Positions 6,942-13,656 of a stretch of DNA of 21,593 nt are shown piece after piece (the first letter of the stretch is position 1; every line of letters starts with the position of its first letter). The notes beneath the pieces were generated by a model. That model had not been told where the DNA came from and searched no databases. It was given only the letters and a program-made list of their open reading frames with translations. Location: positions 1 through 21,593 of the forward strand of contig DVNG01000088.1 in assembly GCA_018714545.1 (NCBI GenBank). Direction: 5' to 3'. The position numbers were made by a program, and so were the translations under genes. This stretch comes from Limousia pullorum (GTDB lineage: Bacteria > Bacillota > Clostridia > Oscillospirales > Acutalibacteraceae).

Positions 6942-8243
6942 TTGAAAAGTTATCAAAATGCTATTGAGGAAATTCACAGTATGCCCAGATTCAGCGACAA
7001 ACCAACCTTGGAGCGAATAGGGAAAATTCTTGAAAGTCTTGGAAATCCCCAAAAGGATTTAAAATTTATCCATGTGGCTGGAACAAACGGAAAAGGCTCT
7101 GTCTGCGTAATGCTTGAGTCAATTCTCAGAAACAGCGGATTAAAAACAGGTCTTTTTATTTCTCCCTATGTTTGCCGCTTTGAGGAAAGAATACAGATAA
7201 ACGGCAAGCCGGTGGATGAAAAAACCTTTGTTTCAGCATGGGAAAGGGTTTATAAAAATATAAAGGTGCTTCAAAGCAGAGGCGTAATAGTAAACGAGTT
7301 TGAAGCCGTAACCGCTTTGGGAATGGAAATTTTCGCCCTTGAGAACTGCGGGATAGTTGTTCTTGAAACGGGACTTGGCGGAAAATGGGACGCCACAAAT
7401 GTTATTGAAGCCCCACTCTGCACGGTTATAACCTCCATAGGCTTTGACCATACAGCGGTGCTTGGAAATACAATTTCAGAGATAACAACGGAAAAATGCG
7501 GAATAATCAAGGAAAACGGCATAACTGTAACCGCTCCCCAAAGGTCAAAGGCTTTGGAGATAATCAGAAAGAAAGCAAAGGATAAAAACAATATAATCTT
7601 TTTTGCCCAGGATGTGGAACTTGATGATATTGAGTATTCCATAAGAAAAACCTATTTTACATACAAGGGCGAAAGATTTTCTTTAAACCTTTTGGGCAGC
7701 TATCAGATTATAAATGTAAAAACAGTCTTTGCAACACTGAGCGCCCTCAATGTTACAAAGAAGCTGGGATTTAAAATAACCCTTGAAAGCGTGCATAAAG
7801 GACTTGATGAGGCTGTGCATTTGGCGAGATTTCAGGTTTATTCACTGCATCCCCTTATTATTGTTGACGGAGCTCACAACCCCGACGGAACTGCCCAGCT
7901 TGCAAAAACACTTCACAAGCTTTTACCGGATGAAAAGCCAATCGCATTGTGCGGCATGATGGCGGATAAAAAGATTGAAAATTCCCTTGTAAATCTCAAA
8001 GGAGTTTTTTCAAAGATTTATACTGTCACTGTTGATAATCCAAGAACAGCCACAGACGAGGCTGTAAGCAAAATTTTCATGGATATGGGTCAGGACGCCA
8101 TTATGTGCGGAAACGTGGAAGAGGGCTTGAAAATCGCCCTGAAACAGGCTGAAATCGAGGGAAAACCTCTGGTTGTCTGCGGTTCTCTGTTTTTGTGCGG
8201 CGAGGTACTCAATAAACTTGAAAATAATTTTCTGAAAAAATAA
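6942..8243 (+). CDS. folC: folylpolyglutamate synthase / dihydrofolate synthase family
   Basis: FolC adds glutamate to folates (and in many bacteria to dihydropteroate) using ATP, a Mur-ligase-type reaction in the cytosol. The 433-residue product has the P-loop HVAGTNGKGS (44-53), ISPYVCRFEERIQ, ETGLGGKWDATN near 142-153 and DGAHNPDG near 309-316. The start codon is TTG at 6942, supported by GAGGG at 6931-6935 and by homology running to the N-terminus; no ATG start upstream fits. LARFQVY replaces the more usual GR(F/L)Q form. It closes the trmN6-rsmI-folC group and is followed by a strong hairpin before spoIIAA. Confidence 0.94.
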   Translation: MKSYQNAIEEIHSMPRFSDKPTLERIGKILESLGNPQKDLKFIHVAGTNGKGSVCVMLESILRNSGLKTGLFISPYVCRFEERIQINGKPVDEKTFVSAWERVYKNIKVLQSRGVIVNEFEAVTALGMEIFALENCGIVVLETGLGGKWDATNVIEAPLCTVITSIGFDHTAVLGNTISEITTEKCGIIKENGITVTAPQRSKALEIIRKKAKDKNNIIFFAQDVELDDIEYSIRKTYFTYKGERFSLNLLGSYQIINVKTVFATLSALNVTKKLGFKITLESVHKGLDEAVHLARFQVYSLHPLIIVDGAHNPDGTAQLAKTLHKLLPDEKPIALCGMMADKKIENSLVNLKGVFSKIYTVTVDNPRTATDEAVSKIFMDMGQDAIMCGNVEEGLKIALKQAEIEGKPLVVCGSLFLCGEVLNKLENNFLKK

Positions 8244-8264
8244 TTCGACAACAGAATAAAACAA

Positions 8265-8310
8265 AAAAATACGTTCATACTAATTATTATATTGGTATGA
8301 ACGTATTTTT
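8265..8310. terminator. long hairpin after folC, terminator-like
   Basis: Arm 8265-8280 pairs perfectly over 16 bases with 8295-8310 (acgttcatac/gtatgaacgt core). Four more pairs extend into the loop, leaving tattat. The 3' arm ends in a T-run on the plus strand and the 5' arm starts with an A-run, so it could also work on the other strand. It ends only 18 bases before the spoIIAA start. The near-perfect palindrome could alternatively be an operator. Confidence 0.8.
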
Positions 8311-8328
8311 ATTTTAGGAAGTGAAAAG

Positions 8329-8628
8329 ATGGAGATTACATACGAAAACGATGTGATGACCGCCTATTTAAAAGGCGAGATAGACCACCACTCGGCGGCT
8401 CCCATAAGAAGCGAAATAGACGGAAAGGCCGAGTCTTTAAGACCAAAAATCCTGCGCCTTGATTTTTCAGGGGTGAAATTTATGGATAGCTCCGGAATAG
8501 GTTTGATAATGGGAAGATACCGCCAGATTTCCCTTTTGGGAGGCTCTCTTGAGGTTGTAAACATTCCAAAATCCTTGGACAGAATAATAAGTCTTTCCGG
8601 CGTGTGCTCACTGGGGGTGGTAAAATGA
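8329..8628 (+). CDS. spoIIAA: anti-sigma F factor antagonist
   Basis: SpoIIAA is the STAS-domain switch protein that, when unphosphorylated, displaces sigma F from SpoIIAB in the forespore. The 99-residue protein has the phosphorylation site motif FMDSSGIGLIMGR; Ser55, the second serine, matches Ser58 of B. subtilis. Length is close to the usual 117 but shorter at the C-terminus. AGGAAG at 8316-8321 gives the start. It shares ATGA with spoIIAB, so translation is coupled. The SpoIIE phosphatase that would act on it is not in this window. Transcription control is discussed under the hairpin at 8265-8310. Confidence 0.95.
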   Translation: MEITYENDVMTAYLKGEIDHHSAAPIRSEIDGKAESLRPKILRLDFSGVKFMDSSGIGLIMGRYRQISLLGGSLEVVNIPKSLDRIISLSGVCSLGVVK

Positions 8629-9095
8629 ATATTGTAAATCAGATGGATTTGAGTTTTCCTGCCAAAAGTTCCAACGAAAGCTTTGCAAGAAGTGCCGTCG
8701 CTTCTTTTATTTTGCAGCTTGACCCAACCATAAACGAGCTTGCGGATATAAAGACAGCGGTGTCAGAAGCAGTTACAAACTGTATCGTCCACGGCTACGG
8801 CTATGGGGACGGGACAGTGTACATAAATGTAAAAATAACCGATAAGGGAAAAGTGATAATAAAAATCCGTGACAAGGGCTGCGGTATTCCCGATATTGAA
8901 CAGGCAATGGAGCCTCTTTTCACCACAGCAGGGGACGAGGAGCGTGCCGGACTGGGCTTTGCGGTTATGCAGAGCTTTACGGATAAAATAAAGGTTTCCT
9001 CAACAGTGGGAAAGGGTACCACAGTTACCCTTGAGAAAAATATAATCCGACACAGGAACAGCTCGGGAGGAGCTGATTTAGGTCATGGAGAATAA
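8625..9095 (+). CDS. spoIIAB: anti-sigma F factor / serine kinase
   Basis: SpoIIAB binds and silences sigma F and phosphorylates SpoIIAA with ATP. It is a GHKL-fold kinase. The 156-residue product shows the N box EAVTNCIVHGY (48-58, Glu48 as the likely catalytic base), the G1 box DKGCGIPD (83-90) and the G2 box ERAGLGFAVM (106-115). The start at 8625 follows GGGGGTGG at 8613-8620 and overlaps the spoIIAA stop as ATGA; a longer frame from 8604 has no support. The C-terminus carries roughly ten residues more than the B. subtilis protein (146 aa), with a Gly/Asp/His-rich tail that overlaps sigF by 11 bases. Confidence 0.96.
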   Translation: MNIVNQMDLSFPAKSSNESFARSAVASFILQLDPTINELADIKTAVSEAVTNCIVHGYGYGDGTVYINVKITDKGKVIIKIRDKGCGIPDIEQAMEPLFTTAGDEERAGLGFAVMQSFTDKIKVSSTVGKGTTVTLEKNIIRHRNSSGGADLGHGE

Positions 9096-9744
9096 ACAGG
9101 AGATTGCAAAGGCAAATTTAGGCCTTGTACACGCCTGCGCAAAGCGATTTAAGGGCAGAGGAATAGAATACGACGACCTTTTTTCTGCCGGCTGTGTGGG
9201 TCTTTTAAAAGCCATAAATAATTTTGACTGGGACAGAGGAATAAAGCTTTCCACCTATGCCGTTCCCGTGATTTTAGGGGAGATAAAACAGCTTTTCCGT
9301 GACAGCGGAACGGTTAAGGTGAGCCGAAGCCTTAAAGAGCTTTCACTGAAAGCCTCGAAGATAAGCGACGAGTATCTGAGACAGCACGGGGAAGAGATAA
9401 CCGTGAATAAGCTTGCGGAAATTCTTGAAACCGAGCCTGACAGGGTTGTACAGGCGTTAAACGCCTCAAGACTGCCGGTTTCCCTCAATAACCTTGACCG
9501 TGACGGGGACGAGTATGTGACGGATATTCCCGTTGACTCGGTGGAGGAAAAGCTCTCTGAAATAATTTCCTTGAGGCAAGCGGTCAAAGACTTGGAGGAA
9601 GAGGATAAGAAGCTTATAATTTTGCGGTATTATAAGCACATGACCCAGACTCAGACGGCAAAGGTGCTGAACATTACCCAAGTACAGGTGAGCAGACGTG
9701 AGAAAAAGATTTTAGCAAATCTGAGAAATTCACTTGCAGTATAA
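9085..9744 (+). CDS. sigF: sporulation sigma factor F (SpoIIAC)
   Basis: Sigma F starts the forespore transcription programme. The 219-residue protein has region 2 (DLFSAGCVGLLKAI, LSTYAVPVILGEIKQLFRD), region 3 and a region 4.2 helix-turn-helix near residues 187-212. It is about 36 residues shorter than B. subtilis sigma F (255 aa) at the N-terminus. A TAG at 9079-9081, in frame two codons before the ATG, shows that no extension is possible. It overlaps spoIIAB by 11 bases. The nearest good ribosome site (GGGAGG, 9065-9070) is 14 bases away, so translation probably depends on coupling. Sigma G is the main alternative by similarity, but the operon context fixes it as sigma F. Confidence 0.95.
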   Translation: MENKQEIAKANLGLVHACAKRFKGRGIEYDDLFSAGCVGLLKAINNFDWDRGIKLSTYAVPVILGEIKQLFRDSGTVKVSRSLKELSLKASKISDEYLRQHGEEITVNKLAEILETEPDRVVQALNASRLPVSLNNLDRDGDEYVTDIPVDSVEEKLSEIISLRQAVKDLEEEDKKLIILRYYKHMTQTQTAKVLNITQVQVSRREKKILANLRNSLAV

Positions 9745-9786
9745 AAAAACACGCAATGAAAACAAGTGTTTTCCGGTGTGTTTTTT
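9743..9786 (+). terminator. intrinsic terminator of spoIIA operon
   Basis: Inner arms gaaaac/gttttc around aagt, within outer A-run/cac and gtg/T-run arms, followed by TTTTTT at 9781-9786. It begins at the sigF stop codon. Confidence 0.8.
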
Positions 9787-9787
9787 G

Positions 9788-9816
9788 TTGACGGTAAAGT
9801 TTCATCGGATTATAAT
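9788..9816 (+). promoter_or_regulatory. sigma-A promoter of the 9836-10510 gene
   Basis: TTGACG at 9788-9793 and TATAAT at 9811-9816, spacer 17 bases, 11/12 to consensus. It starts right after the sigF terminator and yields a leader of about 13 bases. Confidence 0.85.
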
Positions 9817-9835
9817 GAAATCGTGGTGATTTCAA

Positions 9836-10510
9836 ATGGAACGTTTAAAAAAGACAGTGACAGAACTGGAAAATGAACACAATAGAGAAAAACAGATAAA
9901 GCTGTTGCAGAAAATTTCCGAGCTTCTCATAACCGATTACGCAATAAATGCCTGCGGTGTTGTGATTGAACCTCTATGGGTTGAAGCATACTATTTCCAT
10001 AAGGGCAAATTTGAGGACTTTAACGACCACAGAAAATCAAAGCAAAAGGACGGCTTCGGAAAGCTTTATCTTCACACAGAAAAGAAAATATCCCCGTCAA
10101 ACAGGCTGGGCGGAGTTGACATAGTGATGTCATTGGGAGATTATTACCTTTCCTTTCTAATAAAAAATTCACTGATAGGCGGTAAATTTTGCAAACAGGT
10201 GGAATTAAACGCAATACTCAGTCAAAAGGAATACAGCTTTGAAAATTCGGATAATGTTTTGGTTGAACTGAAAAGAAATCACAAAGTATTTTTTACAAAA
10301 AGAATAGGACTTACAAAAGAAAGCTTTAAGAATGAAAACCTTGCGGCGCTTCCTATAGACCTGCTGAAAAATTATCCTTTTAAATTTAAGGAAAGGACAG
10401 CCTTTGAATATATAGAGGAATACAGAAAAACTCACTGTGAAATTGAATGTATTAAGGAATGTAAAAACATTCTGGGATACGTGCCGAAAAAATTTTTTAA
10501 TTTACCATAA
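9836..10510 (+). CDS. uncharacterised protein, possible diverged alkyladenine DNA glycosylase-like fold
   Basis: A 224-residue soluble protein of uncertain family. The arrangement of its motifs parallels alkyladenine (3-methyladenine) DNA glycosylase: an N-terminal helical lead (LLITDYAINACGVVIEP), then VEAY at 49-52 (like EVEAY with the catalytic Glu), an Asp/His pair near 61-65, FGKLYLH at 74-80 (like the G-x-LYVY strand), GGVDIVM at 92-98, SFLIKNSLIGG at 106-116 (like AVLIRALEP), KRIGL at 155-159 (like PRVGI) and PFKFKE at 181-186 (like PWRFY). The similarity is pattern-level only and done by eye. There is no signal peptide or membrane segment. GGTGAT at 9824-9829 is the ribosome site. It stands alone with its own promoter and a terminator shared with metA. 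The coding call is firm; the function is a hypothesis. Confidence 0.85.
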   Translation: MERLKKTVTELENEHNREKQIKLLQKISELLITDYAINACGVVIEPLWVEAYYFHKGKFEDFNDHRKSKQKDGFGKLYLHTEKKISPSNRLGGVDIVMSLGDYYLSFLIKNSLIGGKFCKQVELNAILSQKEYSFENSDNVLVELKRNHKVFFTKRIGLTKESFKNENLAALPIDLLKNYPFKFKERTAFEYIEEYRKTHCEIECIKECKNILGYVPKKFFNLP

Positions 10511-10516
10511 AAATAA

Positions 10517-10550
10517 CACCTCAGCGTTAATTTCGCTGAGGTGCTGTTGT
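10517..10550. terminator. bidirectional terminator between convergent genes
   Basis: Ten-base perfect stem cacctcagcg (10517-10526)/cgctgaggtg (10534-10543) with a 7-base loop. T-rich sequence follows on the plus strand (ctgttgttt), and A-rich sequence precedes it, which reads as a T-run for metA on the minus strand. Confidence 0.85.
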
Positions 10551-10555
10551 TTAAA

Positions 10556-11491
10556 TCAATCTTCCTCGTACATCTTTTTAAGCTCTTCCAGGTCGTATGG
10601 CGTCTGCTGATATACGTAGTAGTTGAGCCAGTTTGTATAAAGCAAAGTGGCGTTGCTTCTCCAAATAAGGGGAGGAAGCTTTGTGGGGTCGTCATTGGGG
10701 AAATAATGCTCCGGCACGTGTGGGTTTATGCCCCTGTTTTTGTCACGGAAATATTCGGAAGCCAAGGTGTTGCGGTCGTACTCCGCATGACCCATTACAA
10801 AGAACTGACGTCCGTTTTTGTTGCATACTATTGAAACTCCGGCTTCGTTGGAGGTTGCCAGAATTTCAAGCTCCGGACATTTTTCAATGTCTTCCTGATA
10901 CACACCTGTGTTTCTTGAATGAGGAATCACAAAGGTGTCGTCAAAACCACGCAGCAATGGATGATTGTGATTGAGTATTCTGTGACTGAACACGCCGGAA
11001 AGCTTTTCCGGAAGCTGGTATTTTCTTACGCCGTAGTGGTAATAAAGTCCCGCCTGTGCGCCCCAGCAAATATGAAATGTGGAATAGACATTGGTTTTTG
11101 ACCATTCCATTATTGTTTTAAGCTCTTCCCAGTAGTCCACTTCTTCAAACTCCAGAAGCTCTACAGGGGCTCCGGTAATAATCATACCATCAAATTTACT
11201 GTCCTTGATTTCTTTAAAGGTTTTGTAGAAAGTGGTAAGGTGCAGGGAAGATGTGTTTTTGGATTTGTGGGTTTCCATTTGCAGAAGCTCAATGTCAGCC
11301 TGCAAAGGACTGTTACCCAAAAGTCTTAAAATCTGTGTTTCGGTTTCTATTTTTGTAGGCATTAAGTTGAGAAGAAGAAGCTTTAGAGGTCTTATGTCCT
11401 GCTTTAATGCTCTTTCCTCCGGCATTACAAATATGTTTTCACTTTCAAGTATCTGTATAGCCGGCAAATTATTTTTTACCTTAATAGGCAT
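10556..11491 (-). CDS. metA: homoserine O-acetyltransferase, MetA type
   Basis: MetA acylates homoserine as the first committed step of methionine synthesis. The 311-residue protein carries the catalytic Cys142 in HICWGAQAG and the His235/Glu237 pair in GHAEYD, at the same numbers as reference MetA proteins. Residue 111 is Glu (GAPVELLEF). In characterised MetA enzymes Glu at this position goes with acetyl-CoA use and Gly (E. coli GAPLG) with succinyl-CoA, so I infer acetyl transfer. AGGTG lies just upstream of the ATG. Only 46 bases separate it from proS, with no promoter, terminator or SAM riboswitch visible, so it is probably co-transcribed with proS. It ends at a terminator shared with the convergent gene. 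Confidence 0.95.
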   Translation of the reverse strand: MPIKVKNNLPAIQILESENIFVMPEERALKQDIRPLKLLLLNLMPTKIETETQILRLLGNSPLQADIELLQMETHKSKNTSSLHLTTFYKTFKEIKDSKFDGMIITGAPVELLEFEEVDYWEELKTIMEWSKTNVYSTFHICWGAQAGLYYHYGVRKYQLPEKLSGVFSHRILNHNHPLLRGFDDTFVIPHSRNTGVYQEDIEKCPELEILATSNEAGVSIVCNKNGRQFFVMGHAEYDRNTLASEYFRDKNRGINPHVPEHYFPNDDPTKLPPLIWRSNATLLYTNWLNYYVYQQTPYDLEELKKMYEED

Positions 11492-11537
11492 CTGTCACAC
11501 CTGACCTTTATATTTAATTTACAATAAAAGGAAATTA

Positions 11538-12977
11538 TCAATACTGCTTGCCCCAGTAAACCTGATGCTTTGCAGGCTTTCCGCAGCATACGCAAACATC
11601 GCTAATGTGCTCCTCTTCAAAAGGAATACATCTGCTCTTTACGCCGCCTGTAACGTCCTTGATTTTCTCTTCGCACTCTACATCGCCGCACCACATAGCC
11701 TTGATAAAGCCCGGCTTGTTCTTTGCAATGTCGCAGAACTCTTCAAAGTTTGTGGCGGTAAATGTTTTATCCTGAGTGTTTTTGAGAGCTTTTTCATACA
11801 TTCCGTCATGAACAAGCTGCAAAGCCTTCTCAACCTCTGCCTCAAGATTGTCAAGGGAAACAAAGATTTTTTCTCTTGTGTCACGTCTTACAAGTACGCA
11901 CTGGTTTTTCTCTATGTCCTTAGGGCCAATCTCAACTCTTACAGGAACACCCTTCATCTCATACTGGCTGAACTTCCAGCCCGGTGAGTTGTCGCTGTCG
12001 TCAAGCTTTACTCTGAAGCTTTTTGCAAGTCTTGCTTTAAGCTCTGCTGCCTTGTCAAGAACGCCTGCCTTGTGCATTGCTATAGGAACAATTGCAACCT
12101 GAATTGGTGAAATCTTCGGAGGGAGTACAAGTCCGTCGTCGTCGCCGTGAACCATGATGATAGCGCCTATCATTCTTGTGGAAACACCCCAGGAGGTCTG
12201 GTGAGGATAGTGGAGCTTGTTGTCTCTTCCTGCAAACTTGATGTCGAAAGCTCTTGCAAAGCCGTCGCCGAAATAGTGGGATGTGCCGCCCTGGAGAGCA
12301 ACACCGTTGTGCATCATTGGCTCGATTGTGTAGGTTTCCATTGCGCCGGCAAACTTTTCTTTTTCAGTCTTTCTACCCACAACAGCAGGGATAGCAAGTG
12401 TTTCTCTGTAGAAGTCCTCGTAAACCTTGAGCATTCTCAAAGTTTCCTCTCTTGCGTCCTCCTCTGTTTCGTGCATTGTGTGACCTTCCTGCCACAAAAA
12501 TTCTGAGGTTCTCAGGAAAGGACGTGTGGTTTTTTCCCATCTTACAACGTTGCACCACTGATTGTAGAGCTTTGGCAAATCTCTGTATGTGTTGATGATT
12601 TTCTGATAATGCTCGCAGAAAAGAGTTTCGGAAGTAGGTCTTACGCAAAGTCTTTCGCTGAGCTTGTCGCTGCCGCCGTGAGTAACCCATGCAACCTCAG
12701 GTGCAAAACCCTCAACATGGTCCTTTTCTCTCTGGAGAAGGCTTTCAGGAATAAACAATGGCATGTATACGTTTTCAACGCCTGTTTCCTTGAAACGTCT
12801 GTCCAGGTCAGCCTGAATATTCTCCCAAATTGCATAACCGTAAGGGCGGATAACCATACAGCCCTTTACGCCTGAATAGTCGGCAAGCTCTGCCTTTTTA
12901 ACTATATCTGTGTACCATTTTGCAAAGTCTTCATCTCTGCTTGTAATTGCTTCCACCAGCTTTTTATTTTCTGCCAT
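11538..12977 (-). CDS. proS: prolyl-tRNA synthetase, short (archaeal/eukaryotic-like) form
   Basis: Class II synthetase that charges tRNA-Pro. The 479-residue protein is the compact form: RPTSE at 113-117 and RPFLRTSEFLWQEGHT at 152-167 (motif 2), GVSTRMIGAIIMVHGDDDGL (motif 3), an anticodon-binding domain, and a C-terminal zinc-type module (CGDVECEE... CVCCGKP) ending in a C-terminal Tyr. It lacks the roughly 180-residue INS editing insert of the longer bacterial form, so clearing of Ala-tRNA-Pro would need a separate editing protein. GGAGTG is the ribosome site. The promoter at 13070-13098 leaves a leader of about 85 bases with no T-box motif. metA lies 46 bases downstream. Confidence 0.96.
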   Translation of the reverse strand: MAENKKLVEAITSRDEDFAKWYTDIVKKAELADYSGVKGCMVIRPYGYAIWENIQADLDRRFKETGVENVYMPLFIPESLLQREKDHVEGFAPEVAWVTHGGSDKLSERLCVRPTSETLFCEHYQKIINTYRDLPKLYNQWCNVVRWEKTTRPFLRTSEFLWQEGHTMHETEEDAREETLRMLKVYEDFYRETLAIPAVVGRKTEKEKFAGAMETYTIEPMMHNGVALQGGTSHYFGDGFARAFDIKFAGRDNKLHYPHQTSWGVSTRMIGAIIMVHGDDDGLVLPPKISPIQVAIVPIAMHKAGVLDKAAELKARLAKSFRVKLDDSDNSPGWKFSQYEMKGVPVRVEIGPKDIEKNQCVLVRRDTREKIFVSLDNLEAEVEKALQLVHDGMYEKALKNTQDKTFTATNFEEFCDIAKNKPGFIKAMWCGDVECEEKIKDVTGGVKSRCIPFEEEHISDVCVCCGKPAKHQVYWGKQY

Positions 12978-13069
12978 GGCAAAATCACTCCATCTTTTGT
13001 ATTTTAAGTTAATTTGTCGTGTTTACGAAAAAATCATGCAATATATGTTTTTTATGCCTTAACATTCCT

Positions 13070-13098
13070 ATTATACAGGCTTTTCATTCACATTTCAA
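13070..13098 (-). promoter_or_regulatory. sigma-A promoter of proS-metA
   Basis: Read on the minus strand: TTGAAA (13098-13093), 17-base spacer, TATAAT (13075-13070), 11/12 to consensus. It lies just downstream of the acpP terminator. Confidence 0.85.
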
Positions 13099-13109
13099 GC
13101 AGTAAAAGA

Positions 13110-13138
13110 CAAAAAAATAGGGCCGGAAATCCGACCCT
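13110..13138 (-). terminator. intrinsic terminator of acpP
   Basis: On the minus strand an 8-base stem agggtcgg/ccggccct (one G-T pair) with tetraloop ATTT is followed by a run of seven T (plus strand 13111-13117). It separates acpP from the proS promoter. Confidence 0.9.
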
Positions 13139-13154
13139 TAGTTTAAAAAATCAA

Positions 13155-13382
13155 TTAAGAATTAGCCTCGATGTAAGAAACGAGATCGCCAACAGTGTGG
13201 ATGTTCTCAACTTCCTCATCAGGAATTTCTGTCTCGAACTCATCTTCGATAGACATAAGAAGGTCTACAACGTCAAGTGAATCAGCGCCGAGGTCTTCCT
13301 GGAGATTTGTTTCAGCTGTGATGCTGTCTTCCTCTACGTCGAACTGTTCTGCCAAAATGTTCTTTACTTTTTCCAAAACCAT
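13155..13382 (-). CDS. acpP: acyl carrier protein
   Basis: Carrier of acyl intermediates in fatty-acid synthesis. The 75-residue acidic protein has the phosphopantetheine site Ser35 in GADSLDVVDL and the family's four-helix layout. AGGAGG (plus strand cctcct, 13391-13396) is a near-ideal ribosome site, fitting high expression. It is monocistronic here: own candidate promoter upstream, own terminator, and no fatty-acid synthase genes beside it. The leader is unusually structured (hairpins at 13430-13445 and 13459-13494). Confidence 0.97.
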   Translation of the reverse strand: MVLEKVKNILAEQFDVEEDSITAETNLQEDLGADSLDVVDLLMSIEDEFETEIPDEEVENIHTVGDLVSYIEANS

Positions 13383-13429
13383 TTTAGTTTCCTCCTAAAC
13401 ACTTATCAAAATTATTATTTGTTTTACAG

Positions 13430-13445
13430 CTTGTCTGTGGACAAG
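13430..13445. promoter_or_regulatory. short perfect hairpin in acpP leader
   Basis: Arms cttgtc (13430-13435) and gacaag (13440-13445) around a 4-base loop. It lies in the predicted acpP transcript about 50 bases before the start codon and also overlaps the -35 region of a possible rightward promoter. Confidence 0.6.
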
Positions 13446-13467
13446 TTGTCGGTACATATGCTATAAT
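13438..13467 (+). promoter_or_regulatory. candidate distal promoter towards aroE
   Basis: TGGACA at 13438-13443 and TATAAT at 13462-13467 with an 18-base spacer. If used, the aroE leader would be about 185 bases long. The -10 falls inside the imperfect stem-loop at 13459-13494. Confidence 0.45.
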
Positions 13468-13494
13468 GAGTTCAGGTGCTGAACCTCAATAGCA
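13459..13494. promoter_or_regulatory. 36-base imperfect palindrome between acpP and aroE
   Basis: Pairs tgctat/atagca (outer), tgag/ctca, and ttcag/ctgaa (inner), with loop gtg and small bulges aa and c, giving 15 base pairs in total. It would fold as a stem-loop in the acpP leader RNA, or act as an operator at the rightward TATAAT it contains. No known riboswitch or FapR box is recognised in it. Confidence 0.6.
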
Positions 13495-13507
13495 CGTTAC
13501 AAACATC

Positions 13508-13536
13508 ATATTATGGTTTATTCCATACTTTGTCAA
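13508..13536 (-). promoter_or_regulatory. candidate promoter of acpP
   Basis: On the minus strand a perfect TTGACA (13536-13531) is followed after 17 bases by TAATAT (13513-13508), 4/6 to the -10 consensus. It predicts a leader of about 118 bases. Confidence 0.6.
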
Positions 13537-13608
13537 TACTTATTTTGAAAATTTTTTAAAATTTTATAATTTCAACCTGTTTTTAGTTCTATTTACGACA
13601 TTGTATGT

Positions 13609-13642
13609 TATAATTTGTTAATTACAAACAGATTGGTATAAT
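13609..13642 (+). promoter_or_regulatory. two candidate -10 elements for the aro operon
   Basis: One TATAAT lies at 13609-13614 without a clear -35. Another at 13637-13642 has TGG directly before it (extended -10) and TTGTTA at 13615-13620 with a 16-base spacer. The second is the better promoter by sequence. It would start transcription near 13649, at or after the GGGAGTG ribosome site (13643-13649), so the first may be the productive one for aroE. Confidence 0.5.
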
Positions 13643-13656
13643 GGGAGTGTTTTATT

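Noticed and set aside
11492..11537. SAM riboswitch or methionine element before metA
   Set aside because: Only 46 AT-rich bases without conserved stems separate proS and metA.
12978..13069. T-box leader for proS
   Set aside because: Many Firmicute synthetase genes have one, but no AGGGTGGNACCGCG-type motif is found on the minus strand and the leader is under 100 bases.
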